Source: an uncultured SAR86 cluster bacterium
GTDB lineage: Bacteria > Pseudomonadota > Gammaproteobacteria > Magnimaribacterales > AG-339-G14
Direction: 5' to 3'
DNA: 64,000 bases
Assembly (NCBI GenBank): GCA_902594855.1
Contig: CACJNS010000001.1
Span: 230,696 to 294,695, forward strand
The notes beneath the pieces were generated by a model that had not been told where the DNA came from, did not search any database, and saw only the letters and a program-made list of their open reading frames with translations. A program made the translations under genes and the position numbers. Of the stretch, positions 1-8,825 are shown piece by piece. Within the stretch, counting starts at the first letter, position 1. Each line of letters begins with the position of its first letter.

Positions 1-1
1 T

Positions 2-574
2 GAAGACGGCTCAATGTCCAGAAGACCTGATTTAGAGAAATTCTGCGAAAAACATGATCTTAAAATTGGGACAATCGCGGACTTGATTAACTACAGATTG
101 ACGAATGAAAAGTCTATTGAATTAATCAGTGAATCATCTATAAGAAATAAATATGGAGAATTCAATTTTTTTGTTTACAAAGATTCTCTTTTAAATGAAG
201 TTCACTATGCTTTAAAAATGGGAGAAATAAAGTCATCTCAACCAACCCTTGTTAGAGTCCAACAAATTAATATTAAGCATGATATTTTTAAATCTAATGA
301 TTTTGGTGATAGATGGTCCCTTGAGGATGCGATGGAAAAAATATCTGCTTCTGAAAATGGTTTAATCGTATTAATTAGTTCAGATTTAACTCAGCCTGAC
401 GATGATATCGAAGAAAAAAATGATTCTTCAGATTCAGATAAAAGAAGGATAGGTGTTGGTTCACAAATACTTAAAGAGTTTGGCGTATCAAAAATTAGAC
501 TCCTTGGCGCAGAAGCTAAATACCCATCGCTATCTGGATTTGATTTAGAAGTTATTGAATTTATTTCAAATTAA
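2..574 (+). CDS. ribB: RibB-type DHBP synthase with degenerate GTP cyclohydrolase II domain (5' partial)
   Basis: The frame is open to the left edge; residues EDGSM precede the ATG at 14, so this is the 3' part of a longer gene. The visible start (SRRPDLEKFCEKH, then KIGTIADLINYR) matches the C-terminal end of 3,4-dihydroxy-2-butanone-4-phosphate synthase, which makes the four-carbon precursor of riboflavin from ribulose-5-phosphate. The remaining ~140 residues align with the RibA domain of RibBA (PTLVRVQQ..., end VGSQIL..LG), but the three zinc-binding cysteines of GTP cyclohydrolase II are absent; the only cysteine lies in the RibB part. The second domain is therefore probably not a cyclohydrolase. 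ribH follows after 2 nt, consistent with a riboflavin operon. Confidence 0.88.
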   Translation, partial: EDGSMSRRPDLEKFCEKHDLKIGTIADLINYRLTNEKSIELISESSIRNKYGEFNFFVYKDSLLNEVHYALKMGEIKSSQPTLVRVQQINIKHDIFKSNDFGDRWSLEDAMEKISASENGLIVLISSDLTQPDDDIEEKNDSSDSDKRRIGVGSQILKEFGVSKIRLLGAEAKYPSLSGFDLEVIEFISN

Positions 575-576
575 TC

Positions 577-1041
577 ATGACTGATTTTAGTAAAACGGAA
601 ATTAACATCGATGAAAAAGATTATTCTAACTATCGCATTTTAATAGTCTCAACCTCTTGGAATCGAGAGATCATAGATGTCATGCAAAAGGATGCAATTT
701 CTGAACTAAAAGGGTTCAACGTCAATCATATTGATAGTGTTGAGGTGCCAGGGGCGTTTGAGTTATCGCAAGCAGCGGAAAAGTTTATTAGTTCATACGA
801 TGCAATTTTAGCTTTAGGCACCATCATCAAAGGAGAAACTTATCACTTTGAGGTGCTTGCTCATGAAACTGCAAGGTCCTTATCTCAGGTAAGTATTTCA
901 AACAAGAAACCAGTGATATTTGGAGTATTAACTACCGATAACGAATTGCAGGCAAAGCAAAGAGCAGAAGTCAAAGGATCTGAGTATGCGAAAAGTCTTC
1001 TTATGATGATTGACTTATTTTCTAAAGATGCCGCTGGTTAA
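577..1041 (+). CDS. ribH: 6,7-dimethyl-8-ribityllumazine synthase
   Basis: This is lumazine synthase, the penultimate riboflavin enzyme, condensing 5-amino-6-ribitylaminouracil with DHBP. At 154 residues it has the usual family length. Visible motifs are the N-terminal strand RILIVSTSWNREI, the substrate loop VEVPGAFELSQA, and ALGTIIKGETYHFE with the catalytic histidine. It starts 2 nt after the RibB-type gene and its end overlaps nusB by 14 nt, so the three are probably cotranscribed. The family normally assembles into icosahedral or pentameric shells; nothing here argues otherwise. Confidence 0.96.
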   Translation: MTDFSKTEINIDEKDYSNYRILIVSTSWNREIIDVMQKDAISELKGFNVNHIDSVEVPGAFELSQAAEKFISSYDAILALGTIIKGETYHFEVLAHETARSLSQVSISNKKPVIFGVLTTDNELQAKQRAEVKGSEYAKSLLMMIDLFSKDAAG

Positions 1042-1435
1042 AAAAAAGCTCTCCCCCACAAAGACAAGAGAGATTCTTTTACAGGCTCTTTACCAAAAAG
1101 AAATATCAGATATTTCTAATACTAATTTAATCAATCAATTCAAGAAAGCGTATAGAGAATTTGATATTTCCAACGTTGCCGAAAAATTAAAGGGAATAAA
1201 TAAAAATAATGATTCATTAAATAAAAATATTGCTGATAATTCGAGCATTGAAATTAAGTCAATCGGTGAAATAGAAATTTCAATTCTTCGGCAATCTATC
1301 TTTGAAATTGAAAATTCAGATATTGACTATCCAATAGTCATTAATGAGGCTGTAAAGTTAGCCAAAAAATTTGGTCAAGAGGATAGTTATAGATTTATAA
1401 ATGGAGTTCTAGACTCTTATATTGCTGCTAGATAA
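1028..1435 (+). CDS. nusB: Transcription antitermination factor NusB
   Basis: NusB with NusE binds boxA RNA and supports antitermination, especially of rRNA operons. The protein shows the all-helical NusB pattern: TKTREILLQALYQKE near the N-terminus and the C-terminal block YPIVINEAVKLAKKFG...FINGVLDSY. I take the ATG at 1028 (MPLVKKK, 135 residues) rather than an ATG 18 nt upstream, because it gives the family's usual N-terminus. It follows ribH, the standard ribH-nusB order. The end overlaps the convergent purA by 8 nt. The middle (roughly residues 35-75) is Asn/Lys/Ile-rich and poorly conserved. Confidence 0.92.
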   Translation: MPLVKKKLSPTKTREILLQALYQKEISDISNTNLINQFKKAYREFDISNVAEKLKGINKNNDSLNKNIADNSSIEIKSIGEIEISILRQSIFEIENSDIDYPIVINEAVKLAKKFGQEDSYRFINGVLDSYIAAR

Positions 1436-2711
1436 TGTCGTTTTTAAATATGGTACTTTCTCTTTCTGGTCCAGTTGAAATGATATCAACAGATACGCCG
1501 CAAACCTCTTCGATTTTAGAAATAAATTCTATAGCTTCTTTTGGAAAATCATCCAAAGTCTTTAAACCATAAATGGGTTTTTTCCAACCTGATAACTCAA
1601 TGTATTGAGGCTTTACGTGATCTAGATTAAGAGATTCCTCAAAGAATTCATCTGAATGATCATAGCTTTCGCAAATTTTAATACTTTCCATTCCATCAAA
1701 AACATCAAGTTTTGTAATACAAAGGCTTTTAACGCTATTAGATTGAATAACCTTTTTCATAGCAACAGCATCAAACCATCCACATCTTCTTGGCCTTCCT
1801 GTGGTCGCCCCTACCTCGCCACCTTTATTTGCAATATGAATACCAATGTCATCAAACAATTCTGTAGGCATTGGCCCCTCTCCGACCCTGGTAGTATAGG
1901 CTTTCGCAATACCTAAAATATTACTTACCGATAGCGGTCCTAAACCGGAACCAGAAGCAATACCAGCTGCAGATGAGTTACTTGAAGTAACATAAGGATA
2001 AGTTCCATTATCGACATCTAGTAATGCTCCTTGAGCACCTTCAAAAAGAACCTTCTTTCCATCATTGTTCATTTCTATAATAAGTTTTGAAATATCTTTC
2101 GTCATAGGTCTCAATCTTTCACCATAACTTAAGGCCTTTTCAAAGGTTTCCTGAAAACTTACCTCTTCAACTGAGAAAAGTTTATTGAACATAAAATTAT
2201 AAAAATCTAAATTTTCTCTTAATTTTTCTTCCAAAATCTTTTCGTAAAAACAATCAACCAATCTAATTGCTCTCCTTCCTACTTTATCTTCATATGCAGG
2301 ACCTATACCTCTCCCAGTGGTTCCAATAGTTTTAAATGAATTAGATTTTTCTCTGCATTGATCAAATATTTTATGATGATCGAGGATAAGAACGCAGGCA
2401 GAACTTATTTTTAATCTATCTTCGACACCTTCTAAAAAAGTATTGGCTTCTGATATTTCCTCAAATAAGTCATTGGGTGAAAGAACCACACCTTTGCCAA
2501 TCAGCGAAAGAGCATCTTTTTCACAAATAGATGATGGTAGTAAATGAAGAATTAATTTTTTGCCATTCACAATAAGAGTATGGCCTGCGTTATGACCCCC
2601 TTGAAACCTACAAGTTGCATGAAAATTAGGTGACAAGAAGTTTACTATTTTTCCTTTTCCCTCATCTCCCCATTGAAGACCAAGAACTGCAAAATTTTGC
2701 GTTTTTGTCAT
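1428..2711 (-). CDS. purA: Adenylosuccinate synthetase
   Basis: PurA joins IMP and aspartate with GTP to form adenylosuccinate, the first committed step to AMP. The 427-residue length is normal. The glycine-rich loop GDEGKGK lies at residues 15-21 with catalytic Asp16, and GGHNAGHTL contains the catalytic His44. TTGRGIGPAYEDK (IMP site), TKLDVFDG (guanine recognition) and STGPERE near the end are all intact. The start ATG overlaps the stop of hisZ by 4 nt, so the two are translationally coupled at the end of the hflK-hflC-hisZ-purA run. Confidence 0.98.
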   Translation of the reverse strand: MTKTQNFAVLGLQWGDEGKGKIVNFLSPNFHATCRFQGGHNAGHTLIVNGKKLILHLLPSSICEKDALSLIGKGVVLSPNDLFEEISEANTFLEGVEDRLKISSACVLILDHHKIFDQCREKSNSFKTIGTTGRGIGPAYEDKVGRRAIRLVDCFYEKILEEKLRENLDFYNFMFNKLFSVEEVSFQETFEKALSYGERLRPMTKDISKLIIEMNNDGKKVLFEGAQGALLDVDNGTYPYVTSSNSSAAGIASGSGLGPLSVSNILGIAKAYTTRVGEGPMPTELFDDIGIHIANKGGEVGATTGRPRRCGWFDAVAMKKVIQSNSVKSLCITKLDVFDGMESIKICESYDHSDEFFEESLNLDHVKPQYIELSGWKKPIYGLKTLDDFPKEAIEFISKIEEVCGVSVDIISTGPERESTIFKNDII

Positions 2712-3688
2712 TTACTTTGTAATTTTAAAATAGATATTAAATCTATATCAAAACCCATACCCTTTCTTTCTTTTTTATTTGCTTTTGAAAAAGGAGTTTT
2801 ATACTGCCCGCCATTAATCAAAGGCACTCCTGTCTTTGGTTGAAAGATAGAAAAAACTATACCAGAGTGATACGAGTAACCAGGAAAATCTACCATATCA
2901 ACTAAAACATTCTTAATTTTATTTTTTTCAAGAATATCAAAAGATTGTTTAATGCTTTTTAATTTTTTAGGATCAATTTTTAATTCCTTGCAAATTAAAT
3001 TAAGGTTCTTAAATTCCTGTTCATAATCACCAATAATGTCGAGTAAATTCGATAAAATTGCTAAAGTTCTTTTTCCTATACCTTCTTGTTTTAGAAATTC
3101 AGATAAATCACTCTTTGATCTTGAGGATAAAATATCCTTTAGTTTATTTCTTTTATCTAAGGGGAATCTCAGTTTATCTAGTATTTCATCAAGAATAGAA
3201 ATATCACCAATGGTGAGGACATAATCTTTGAGGCCTAATTTTTTAAGAGCTCCAGATAAGGCATTAAAAATATCCTCTTTGACGCCTGTCTCGCTATCAT
3301 AAAAAATTTCCAACCCAACTTTCATGGTGCTAATTGCTTTAGTAAAAGAGCCAAGTGGTTTTTTTGTAACTTCGCCGTAGTAACAGTATTTTTTATTTTT
3401 TTCAGTTAAAAACCTTCTATCTATTCTAGCTACCTGTTGTGAAATATCGGGTCTTAAAGCAAGAGATCTTTCCGAGCTTGTATCTGAAAACTGAAAACTC
3501 GACCTTGATAATTCTTCATTTGCTAGACCTCCAATAGAATCAGAATATTCGACCAGAGGAGTAAAAATGAGATCAAAACCTTTGCTATGAAAATAATCTA
3601 GCAACTCAGTTTTTGTTTTTTCTAAGTTAGTGGAAAGAGGAGGAACGATTTCTTCGACTCCATCCGGGAGATTCCAGAAATCTGACAT
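2708..3688 (-). CDS. hisZ: ATP phosphoribosyltransferase regulatory subunit HisZ
   Basis: HisZ is a catalytically inactive histidyl-tRNA synthetase paralogue that forms a complex with short-form HisG and makes it active and histidine-sensitive. The protein begins LPDGVEEIVPP and has class II synthetase motifs (FTPLVEYSDS; ALRPDISQQVAR; GQYKTPF), but at 326 residues lacks the C-terminal anticodon-binding domain of HisRS. Placement between hflC and purA is common in gammaproteobacteria and supports HisZ over HisS. It implies a short HisG elsewhere in the genome. Confidence 0.93.
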   Translation of the reverse strand: MSDFWNLPDGVEEIVPPLSTNLEKTKTELLDYFHSKGFDLIFTPLVEYSDSIGGLANEELSRSSFQFSDTSSERSLALRPDISQQVARIDRRFLTEKNKKYCYYGEVTKKPLGSFTKAISTMKVGLEIFYDSETGVKEDIFNALSGALKKLGLKDYVLTIGDISILDEILDKLRFPLDKRNKLKDILSSRSKSDLSEFLKQEGIGKRTLAILSNLLDIIGDYEQEFKNLNLICKELKIDPKKLKSIKQSFDILEKNKIKNVLVDMVDFPGYSYHSGIVFSIFQPKTGVPLINGGQYKTPFSKANKKERKGMGFDIDLISILKLQSK

Positions 3689-3693
3689 ACCTA

Positions 3694-4569
3694 TTAATTA
3701 CCTTTTGAGCTATCCAAGTATTTGAAAAAATCGCTGTCGGGATCAATTAAAAGAACATCTGATTTGTTTTTAAAAGACATCTGATAAGCTTTTAAACTTC
3801 TGGTGAATTCATAAAATTCTGGATCTTCATTAAATGCATCTGCATAAATATTAGCTGCAGTTGCATCACCCTCACCTCTCAGTTCTTCTGAAATTTTATA
3901 AGCATTAGCTAGAATTATTGTCCTTTCTTTATCGGCAGTAGCTCTTAATTCTTCAGCAATTTCATTTCCTTGAGCCCTCAATTCTTGGGCTAACCTTTCA
4001 CGCTCAGTTCTCATTCTGTTATAGACTGAGTCGTTAACCTCATTAGGTAATTCAATCTTTTTTATCCTTACATCAATTACTTCGATACCTAATTCATCAC
4101 CAACTGTTTGGTTAAGATTTGTAGTTAGATTAGCCATTAGCTCATCTCTTTCTCCAGAAACAACCTCTTGGACGCTTCTTGTACCAAATTGGTTTCTTAA
4201 ACCCTCATCAGCTCTTTGAGTCAAAAGCGCTCTCAGAGCTGAAAGTTGACCACCCGATGTAGTGATATAAAACTGTTCATCATTAGTAATTCTCCACTTA
4301 ACAAAGTAATCAACAATCAATCTTTTCTTTTCAGCAGTGAAATAAGGCTGAGGTAAATTATCTAAAGTTAAAACTCTCTCATCGAATTTTCTAATGGTGT
4401 GAAGAATTGGAACTTTGAAATGTAACCCTGGTTCAATTGAAGAATCGATAATCTCACCAAATCTTAGCTTGATAGCCGTCTCTCTATCGGTGACAATATA
4501 GAGTGTATTAGCAAGAATCACTACAGTGATAACAACTGCCGATACGATAAATAAACCCAGCCTACTCAT
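3694..4569 (-). CDS. hflC: Protease modulator HflC (SPFH/band-7 family)
   Basis: HflC with HflK forms an inner-membrane, periplasm-facing complex that binds and restrains the FtsH protease. The 291-residue protein has one N-terminal membrane segment (about residues 5-25), then an SPFH domain (TDRETAIKLRFGEI, PGLHFKVPILHTIRKFDERV) and a long charged helix rich in Glu/Arg/Ala (about 185-240), typical of the family. The ATG overlaps the hflK stop by 1 nt. A 5-nt gap separates it from hisZ. Confidence 0.96.
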   Translation of the reverse strand: MSRLGLFIVSAVVITVVILANTLYIVTDRETAIKLRFGEIIDSSIEPGLHFKVPILHTIRKFDERVLTLDNLPQPYFTAEKKRLIVDYFVKWRITNDEQFYITTSGGQLSALRALLTQRADEGLRNQFGTRSVQEVVSGERDELMANLTTNLNQTVGDELGIEVIDVRIKKIELPNEVNDSVYNRMRTERERLAQELRAQGNEIAEELRATADKERTIILANAYKISEELRGEGDATAANIYADAFNEDPEFYEFTRSLKAYQMSFKNKSDVLLIDPDSDFFKYLDSSKGN

Positions 4570-5693
4570 TATCTTCTCTCCTGTCTTTTTCTTATTTCTT
4601 CTATTACTTGATCTGTGATATCTCCTATGGAAATATCTTGTTCATTATCAGATGATGAATTATTTCTATCTGCAGCTACTGCTGCAGATGCAATCTTATC
4701 TAAGGGCAAATAGAGAATATTATTACCATCTTGTACATCGATCATAACCTTGGTGCTGCTGTCCATTACAGACTGAACAGCGTCTAAATAAAGCCTTTGT
4801 CTGGTAACTTCCGGGGCTTTTTTATATTCAACAAGTAACTGACTAAAACGAGAAGCATCACCTTCTGCCTCTGCTATCACTTTATTCTTGTAACCCTCTG
4901 CATCCTGAATAGTTCTTTGCGCATCACCTCTAGCTATTGGAACTACCTCATTTGCATATGTCTCAGCTTGGTTTCTCAATCTAACCTCATCCTCTCGTGC
5001 CTTTACTACATCATCAAATGCCTCTCTCACTGCATCGGGTGGCTTTGATTCTTTGACGTTAACTGTTACAACCTCAATACCAGTTAAATAGTCATCTAAT
5101 CTTTGTTGTAATCTATCTTTAACATCGAAAGCAATTTGCTCCCTTCCAGTGGTTAGAACATCGTCCATAATATTACTTCCTACGACATGCCTTAAAGCAG
5201 CCTCAGAAGCTTGTGCGAGACTATCGTCTGGAGTTGAAGCTTCTAATAGGTAGTTGACTGGATTGGATTTTTTATACTGAACTCCAATTTCAACAATCAC
5301 AATATTTTCATCCTTGGTTAACATTGAAGAAGTTGCCGTATGGGTGAACAATTTTTCAGTGTTCACAATAGTTCTTGTATCGATAATGGGGGGATTCCAA
5401 TGTATGCCTGGTCCTTTGGTGTTAACGTACTCACCAAATCTCATGACAACTGCTTGTTCTTGAGCATCTACAGTATAAATTCCCAATGCTGCATATAAGA
5501 TAGAAATAACCGCTAAGGTTGAAGTGAGAAATTTCCTTGGTTTAAAATCACCACCACCAGAACTGGATTTTTTCCCGAAAAGAAAACTGAATTGTTCTCT
5601 AAATTTTTTTAAAGCTTCATCAATATCCGGAGGGCCGTCCTTCCCTCCCCAAGGATCTCTTGATCCATTATTTCCGTTGTTATTCCAAGACAT
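4569..5693 (-). CDS. hflK: FtsH protease activity modulator HflK
   Basis: HflK is the larger partner of HflC in the FtsH-regulating complex. The N-terminus is Gly/Asn-rich (MSWNNNGNNGSRDPWGG), typical of HflK. A membrane segment lies at about 54-75, followed by an SPFH domain (AQEQAVVMRFGEYVNTKGPGIHW) and a coiled-coil-like Ala/Glu/Arg region to about residue 295. Length is close to the family norm. The gene begins 37 nt after miaA ends; the hfq and hflX genes usually found between miaA and hflK are not here. Confidence 0.97.
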   Translation of the reverse strand: MSWNNNGNNGSRDPWGGKDGPPDIDEALKKFREQFSFLFGKKSSSGGGDFKPRKFLTSTLAVISILYAALGIYTVDAQEQAVVMRFGEYVNTKGPGIHWNPPIIDTRTIVNTEKLFTHTATSSMLTKDENIVIVEIGVQYKKSNPVNYLLEASTPDDSLAQASEAALRHVVGSNIMDDVLTTGREQIAFDVKDRLQQRLDDYLTGIEVVTVNVKESKPPDAVREAFDDVVKAREDEVRLRNQAETYANEVVPIARGDAQRTIQDAEGYKNKVIAEAEGDASRFSQLLVEYKKAPEVTRQRLYLDAVQSVMDSSTKVMIDVQDGNNILYLPLDKIASAAVAADRNNSSSDNEQDISIGDITDQVIEEIRKRQERR

Positions 5694-5706
5694 AAATCAC
5701 ATTCTA

Positions 5707-5734
5707 AAGATAAGATTAATATAAAGATACTCAA
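5707..5734 (-). promoter_or_regulatory. Possible promoter for hflK-hflC-hisZ-purA
   Basis: On the minus strand TTGAGT (5729-5734) and TATCTT (5707-5712) are separated by 16 nt, placing a start about 7 nt upstream of the hflK ATG. The site overlaps the end of miaA. Sequence match only; in DNA this A+T-rich such matches arise by chance. Confidence 0.3.
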
Positions 5735-6645
5735 TAAGATAAATATTCCATTATTTCATTTTTCGCAGTATCTGCACTTTGAAAAGCTCTCAAGTTAGGG
5801 ATTTTTTTAATCCAAGTTCTTTGGTGCTTTGCTAATTTCTTATGGGCAAAAAATATTTTTTCAATAAGAGCATCCTTTTTAATTTTATTATTTAAATACA
5901 TTGAAACTTCCTTGTAGCCTGCAGAATTAAGAAGGGGTAATTTGTTAGATTTGTAAATTTTTATTATTTCTTCTACTTCATCAATGAAACCTTTTCTTAA
6001 CATATTTTCGACTCTATTTTTTAGCTCCTCATCAAAAATTGAACCTCTACCTTTATCAATCACTATAGGGAAAACATTTGAATTAGAATTTTCTTTCCTT
6101 TTAAAAAAAGAACTCATGGGTTTATTTGAAATTTCTAGAACTTCCAAAGCTCTAACCAGTCTTTGAGTATCATTAGGATGAATGTTTTTTGCCGCTTCGG
6201 GGTCTTTTGTTTTTAGCCTTTTATAAGCTGCTTCTTTTCCCTTTATATCAATGTCTTGAAGAATCTTTCTTCTGGTAACAGGATCAGACTTAGGAAGATC
6301 ATCAAATCCAACAAGATATGAAAAAAAATACATCATCGAGCCACCAACTAAAAGCGGTACTTTATTTGACTGGACTGATTTATCGATAGTGCGCTTTAGG
6401 TCTTTTAAAAATTCACCTACTGAATAAACCTCATTAGGCTCTATGATATCGATAAGCTCATGAGGATATTTATTTTGAAGTTCCTTAGATATTTTATTAC
6501 TCCCAATGTCTGCATGTTTATAAATTTGAACGGAATCAACACTTATCAAATCTGCGGATATTTCATCAAAAAGTCTCAGCGATAGATCTGTCTTTCCAGA
6601 ATTCGTTGGTCCTAGAATGCAAATGATTGGGGATAAGGTTTTCAA
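5731..6645 (-). CDS. miaA: tRNA dimethylallyltransferase MiaA
   Basis: MiaA transfers a dimethylallyl group to N6 of A37 in tRNAs reading UNN codons. The P-loop GPTNSGKT is at residues 12-19, followed by DSVQIYK (about 37-43) and the tRNA-binding NDTQRLVRALEV. AGYKEV and KHQRTWIKK near the C-terminus are characteristic. Length (304) is normal. It is the first gene of the minus-strand run ending in purA, and its 5' end faces the acyl-CoA ligase across an 80-nt divergent gap. Confidence 0.97.
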   Translation of the reverse strand: MKTLSPIICILGPTNSGKTDLSLRLFDEISADLISVDSVQIYKHADIGSNKISKELQNKYPHELIDIIEPNEVYSVGEFLKDLKRTIDKSVQSNKVPLLVGGSMMYFFSYLVGFDDLPKSDPVTRRKILQDIDIKGKEAAYKRLKTKDPEAAKNIHPNDTQRLVRALEVLEISNKPMSSFFKRKENSNSNVFPIVIDKGRGSIFDEELKNRVENMLRKGFIDEVEEIIKIYKSNKLPLLNSAGYKEVSMYLNNKIKKDALIEKIFFAHKKLAKHQRTWIKKIPNLRAFQSADTAKNEIMEYLSY

Positions 6646-6725
6646 AATATTTTCAAAGTGTTGTATTTTGGTTAATTATTATCTAATTTAACACTTCAAA
6701 ACATAAGAAAATTTTTGGGGGAAAT

Positions 6726-8345
6726 ATGAACATGCATTTTGCATCTGTTTTTGAAAAAATTTCAAAAATCATTCCAGAAGAACCAGCTCTCGTTTGTGAA
6801 GATAAAGTAGTAACTTGGCGAGAATACGAAGATCAAGCCGCTAAGTTAGCGAATTACTTAGAGAAAAAAGGTCTTTCTTTTGATTCCAAAGTTGGACTTT
6901 ACCTTCATAACTCAAATGAATACCTCATAGCTCAATTTGCCACTTTTAAAAATGAGTGTGTTCCCATCAATGTGAATTATCGTTATCAAGAAGATGAATT
7001 AATTTACTTATTAGATAATGCAGATGCAGAAGCCATTTTTTATCAGGCTTGTTACGCTGACAGAATAAAAGCCATCAAAAATAAACTTCCTAAAATTAAA
7101 GCTTTCATTCAAGTAATGGACGGCAGCGAGGATCTTTTAGAGGGGTCAGATGAGTATTCAGAGATAATTCAAAAAGAAGATAAACAAAAAGAGAAAGAAA
7201 GATCTGAAGAGAATTTTTATATGCTTTACACAGGAGGCACAACTGGAATGCCTAAAGGAGTTATGTATAAACAAGGTTTATTTCTCGGTTCAATGATGAA
7301 AACGGCTTTTGCCATGGGTTTTCCTGTTCCTGAAGATCTTGAAGATATTGAGTCATTGATTAAGGAAAAAGCCGCATCTAATGAATTACCGGTCAGTCTT
7401 GTTGGATGTCCTCTAATGCATGGGACAGGAATGTGGTTAGGAGCATTTTTGCCGCATCTATCAGGTGGCAGTGTTGTGACCATGCCTTCTCTAGGATTTG
7501 ATCCAGATCGTTTATGGAGGGAAGTAGAATCTAAAAAAGCTACAAGCGTTGTTATTGTTGGTGATGCATTTGCAAAACCTATGTTGGATTCATTGAACAA
7601 AGCCTCAGCGGATGGTGATGCTTACTCTATAGATAGTTTACAAACAATTATTTCGAGTGGAGTTATGTGGAGCTCTGAAGTAAAAGATGGACTTCTTAAA
7701 CATAAGGATATGGTTTTAATTGATACCATGGGATCAACAGAAGGTGGTATGGGTTCATCAATATCTTCCAGAGACAACCCAGCTAAAACAGCCAAATTTA
7801 ACATCAATCCTGGAGTAATTATTGTTGATGATGAAGGTAAAGAAGTTTCGCCTGGCTCTGGTGTTAGAGGAAAAATAGGAACAAGCGGCTTGGTTCCAGA
7901 AGGTTACTATAAAGATCCTGAGAAATCAGCTGAGACCTTCAAAGAATTCAACGGAATAAGGTATAGCTTTCCTGGAGATTATGCTCTTCTTGAGGAAGAT
8001 GGATCGATCACTCTATTAGGAAGAGGTAGTAATTGCATTAATACAGCAGGAGAGAAAGTTTACCCTGAGGAAGTCGAAGAAGCCTTAAAGCTTAATGCTA
8101 GCGTTTACGATTGTCTTGTGGTTGGCTTGCCTGATGAGAAATTTGGTCAAAAAGTTGTCGCAGTTGTATCTTCTGAGAAGGATAATGATCCCAGCGAAGC
8201 GGAACTAATTGCTTTTTTGAAAACAAATTTAGCTGGTTATAAAGTTCCAAAAAGTATTCTTCTTACGGAAGAAGTTAAGCGAGCACCAAATGGAAAAGCC
8301 AATTATAAATGGGCAAAGGAATTTGCTGAGTCCTCTTTAAACTAA
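6726..8345 (+). CDS. AMP-dependent acyl-CoA synthetase (fatty- or steroid-acid ligase type)
   Basis: This adenylate-forming enzyme activates a carboxylic acid as acyl-AMP and transfers it to CoA. The phosphate-binding motif TGGTTGMPKG lies at about residues 169-178, the DTMGSTEGG adenine motif at about 337, the hinge region GRGSNCINTAGEKVYPEE at about 432, and the catalytic lysine in PNGKANY near the C-terminus. The overall layout resembles FadD-type ligases of the FadD3/FadD17/FadD19 group more than classical FadD, so a medium-chain or polycyclic acid is possible; the substrate cannot be read from sequence. A GGGGGA Shine-Dalgarno a few bases upstream supports the ATG at 6726. It stands alone between divergent miaA and convergent glnB. 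Confidence 0.88.
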   Translation: MNMHFASVFEKISKIIPEEPALVCEDKVVTWREYEDQAAKLANYLEKKGLSFDSKVGLYLHNSNEYLIAQFATFKNECVPINVNYRYQEDELIYLLDNADAEAIFYQACYADRIKAIKNKLPKIKAFIQVMDGSEDLLEGSDEYSEIIQKEDKQKEKERSEENFYMLYTGGTTGMPKGVMYKQGLFLGSMMKTAFAMGFPVPEDLEDIESLIKEKAASNELPVSLVGCPLMHGTGMWLGAFLPHLSGGSVVTMPSLGFDPDRLWREVESKKATSVVIVGDAFAKPMLDSLNKASADGDAYSIDSLQTIISSGVMWSSEVKDGLLKHKDMVLIDTMGSTEGGMGSSISSRDNPAKTAKFNINPGVIIVDDEGKEVSPGSGVRGKIGTSGLVPEGYYKDPEKSAETFKEFNGIRYSFPGDYALLEEDGSITLLGRGSNCINTAGEKVYPEEVEEALKLNASVYDCLVVGLPDEKFGQKVVAVVSSEKDNDPSEAELIAFLKTNLAGYKVPKSILLTEEVKRAPNGKANYKWAKEFAESSLN

Positions 8346-8410
8346 TTCACTAAAGATTCTTGTAGCTCTGAGTAGATAGATAATCAGAGGCTTGATAGTA
8401 AAAAATATTT

Positions 8411-8811
<401 letters not shown>

Positions 8812-8825
8812 TGTTCTGAAAAAAA

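Noticed and set aside
1656-1916. 86-codon plus-strand frame inside purA
   Set aside because: Antisense shadow of a clear purA coding sequence with no family match.
8366-8389. Hairpin CTCTGA/TCAGAG as terminator between the acyl-CoA ligase and glnB
   Set aside because: Only 6 bp with a 12-nt loop and no adjacent T-run; too weak to call.
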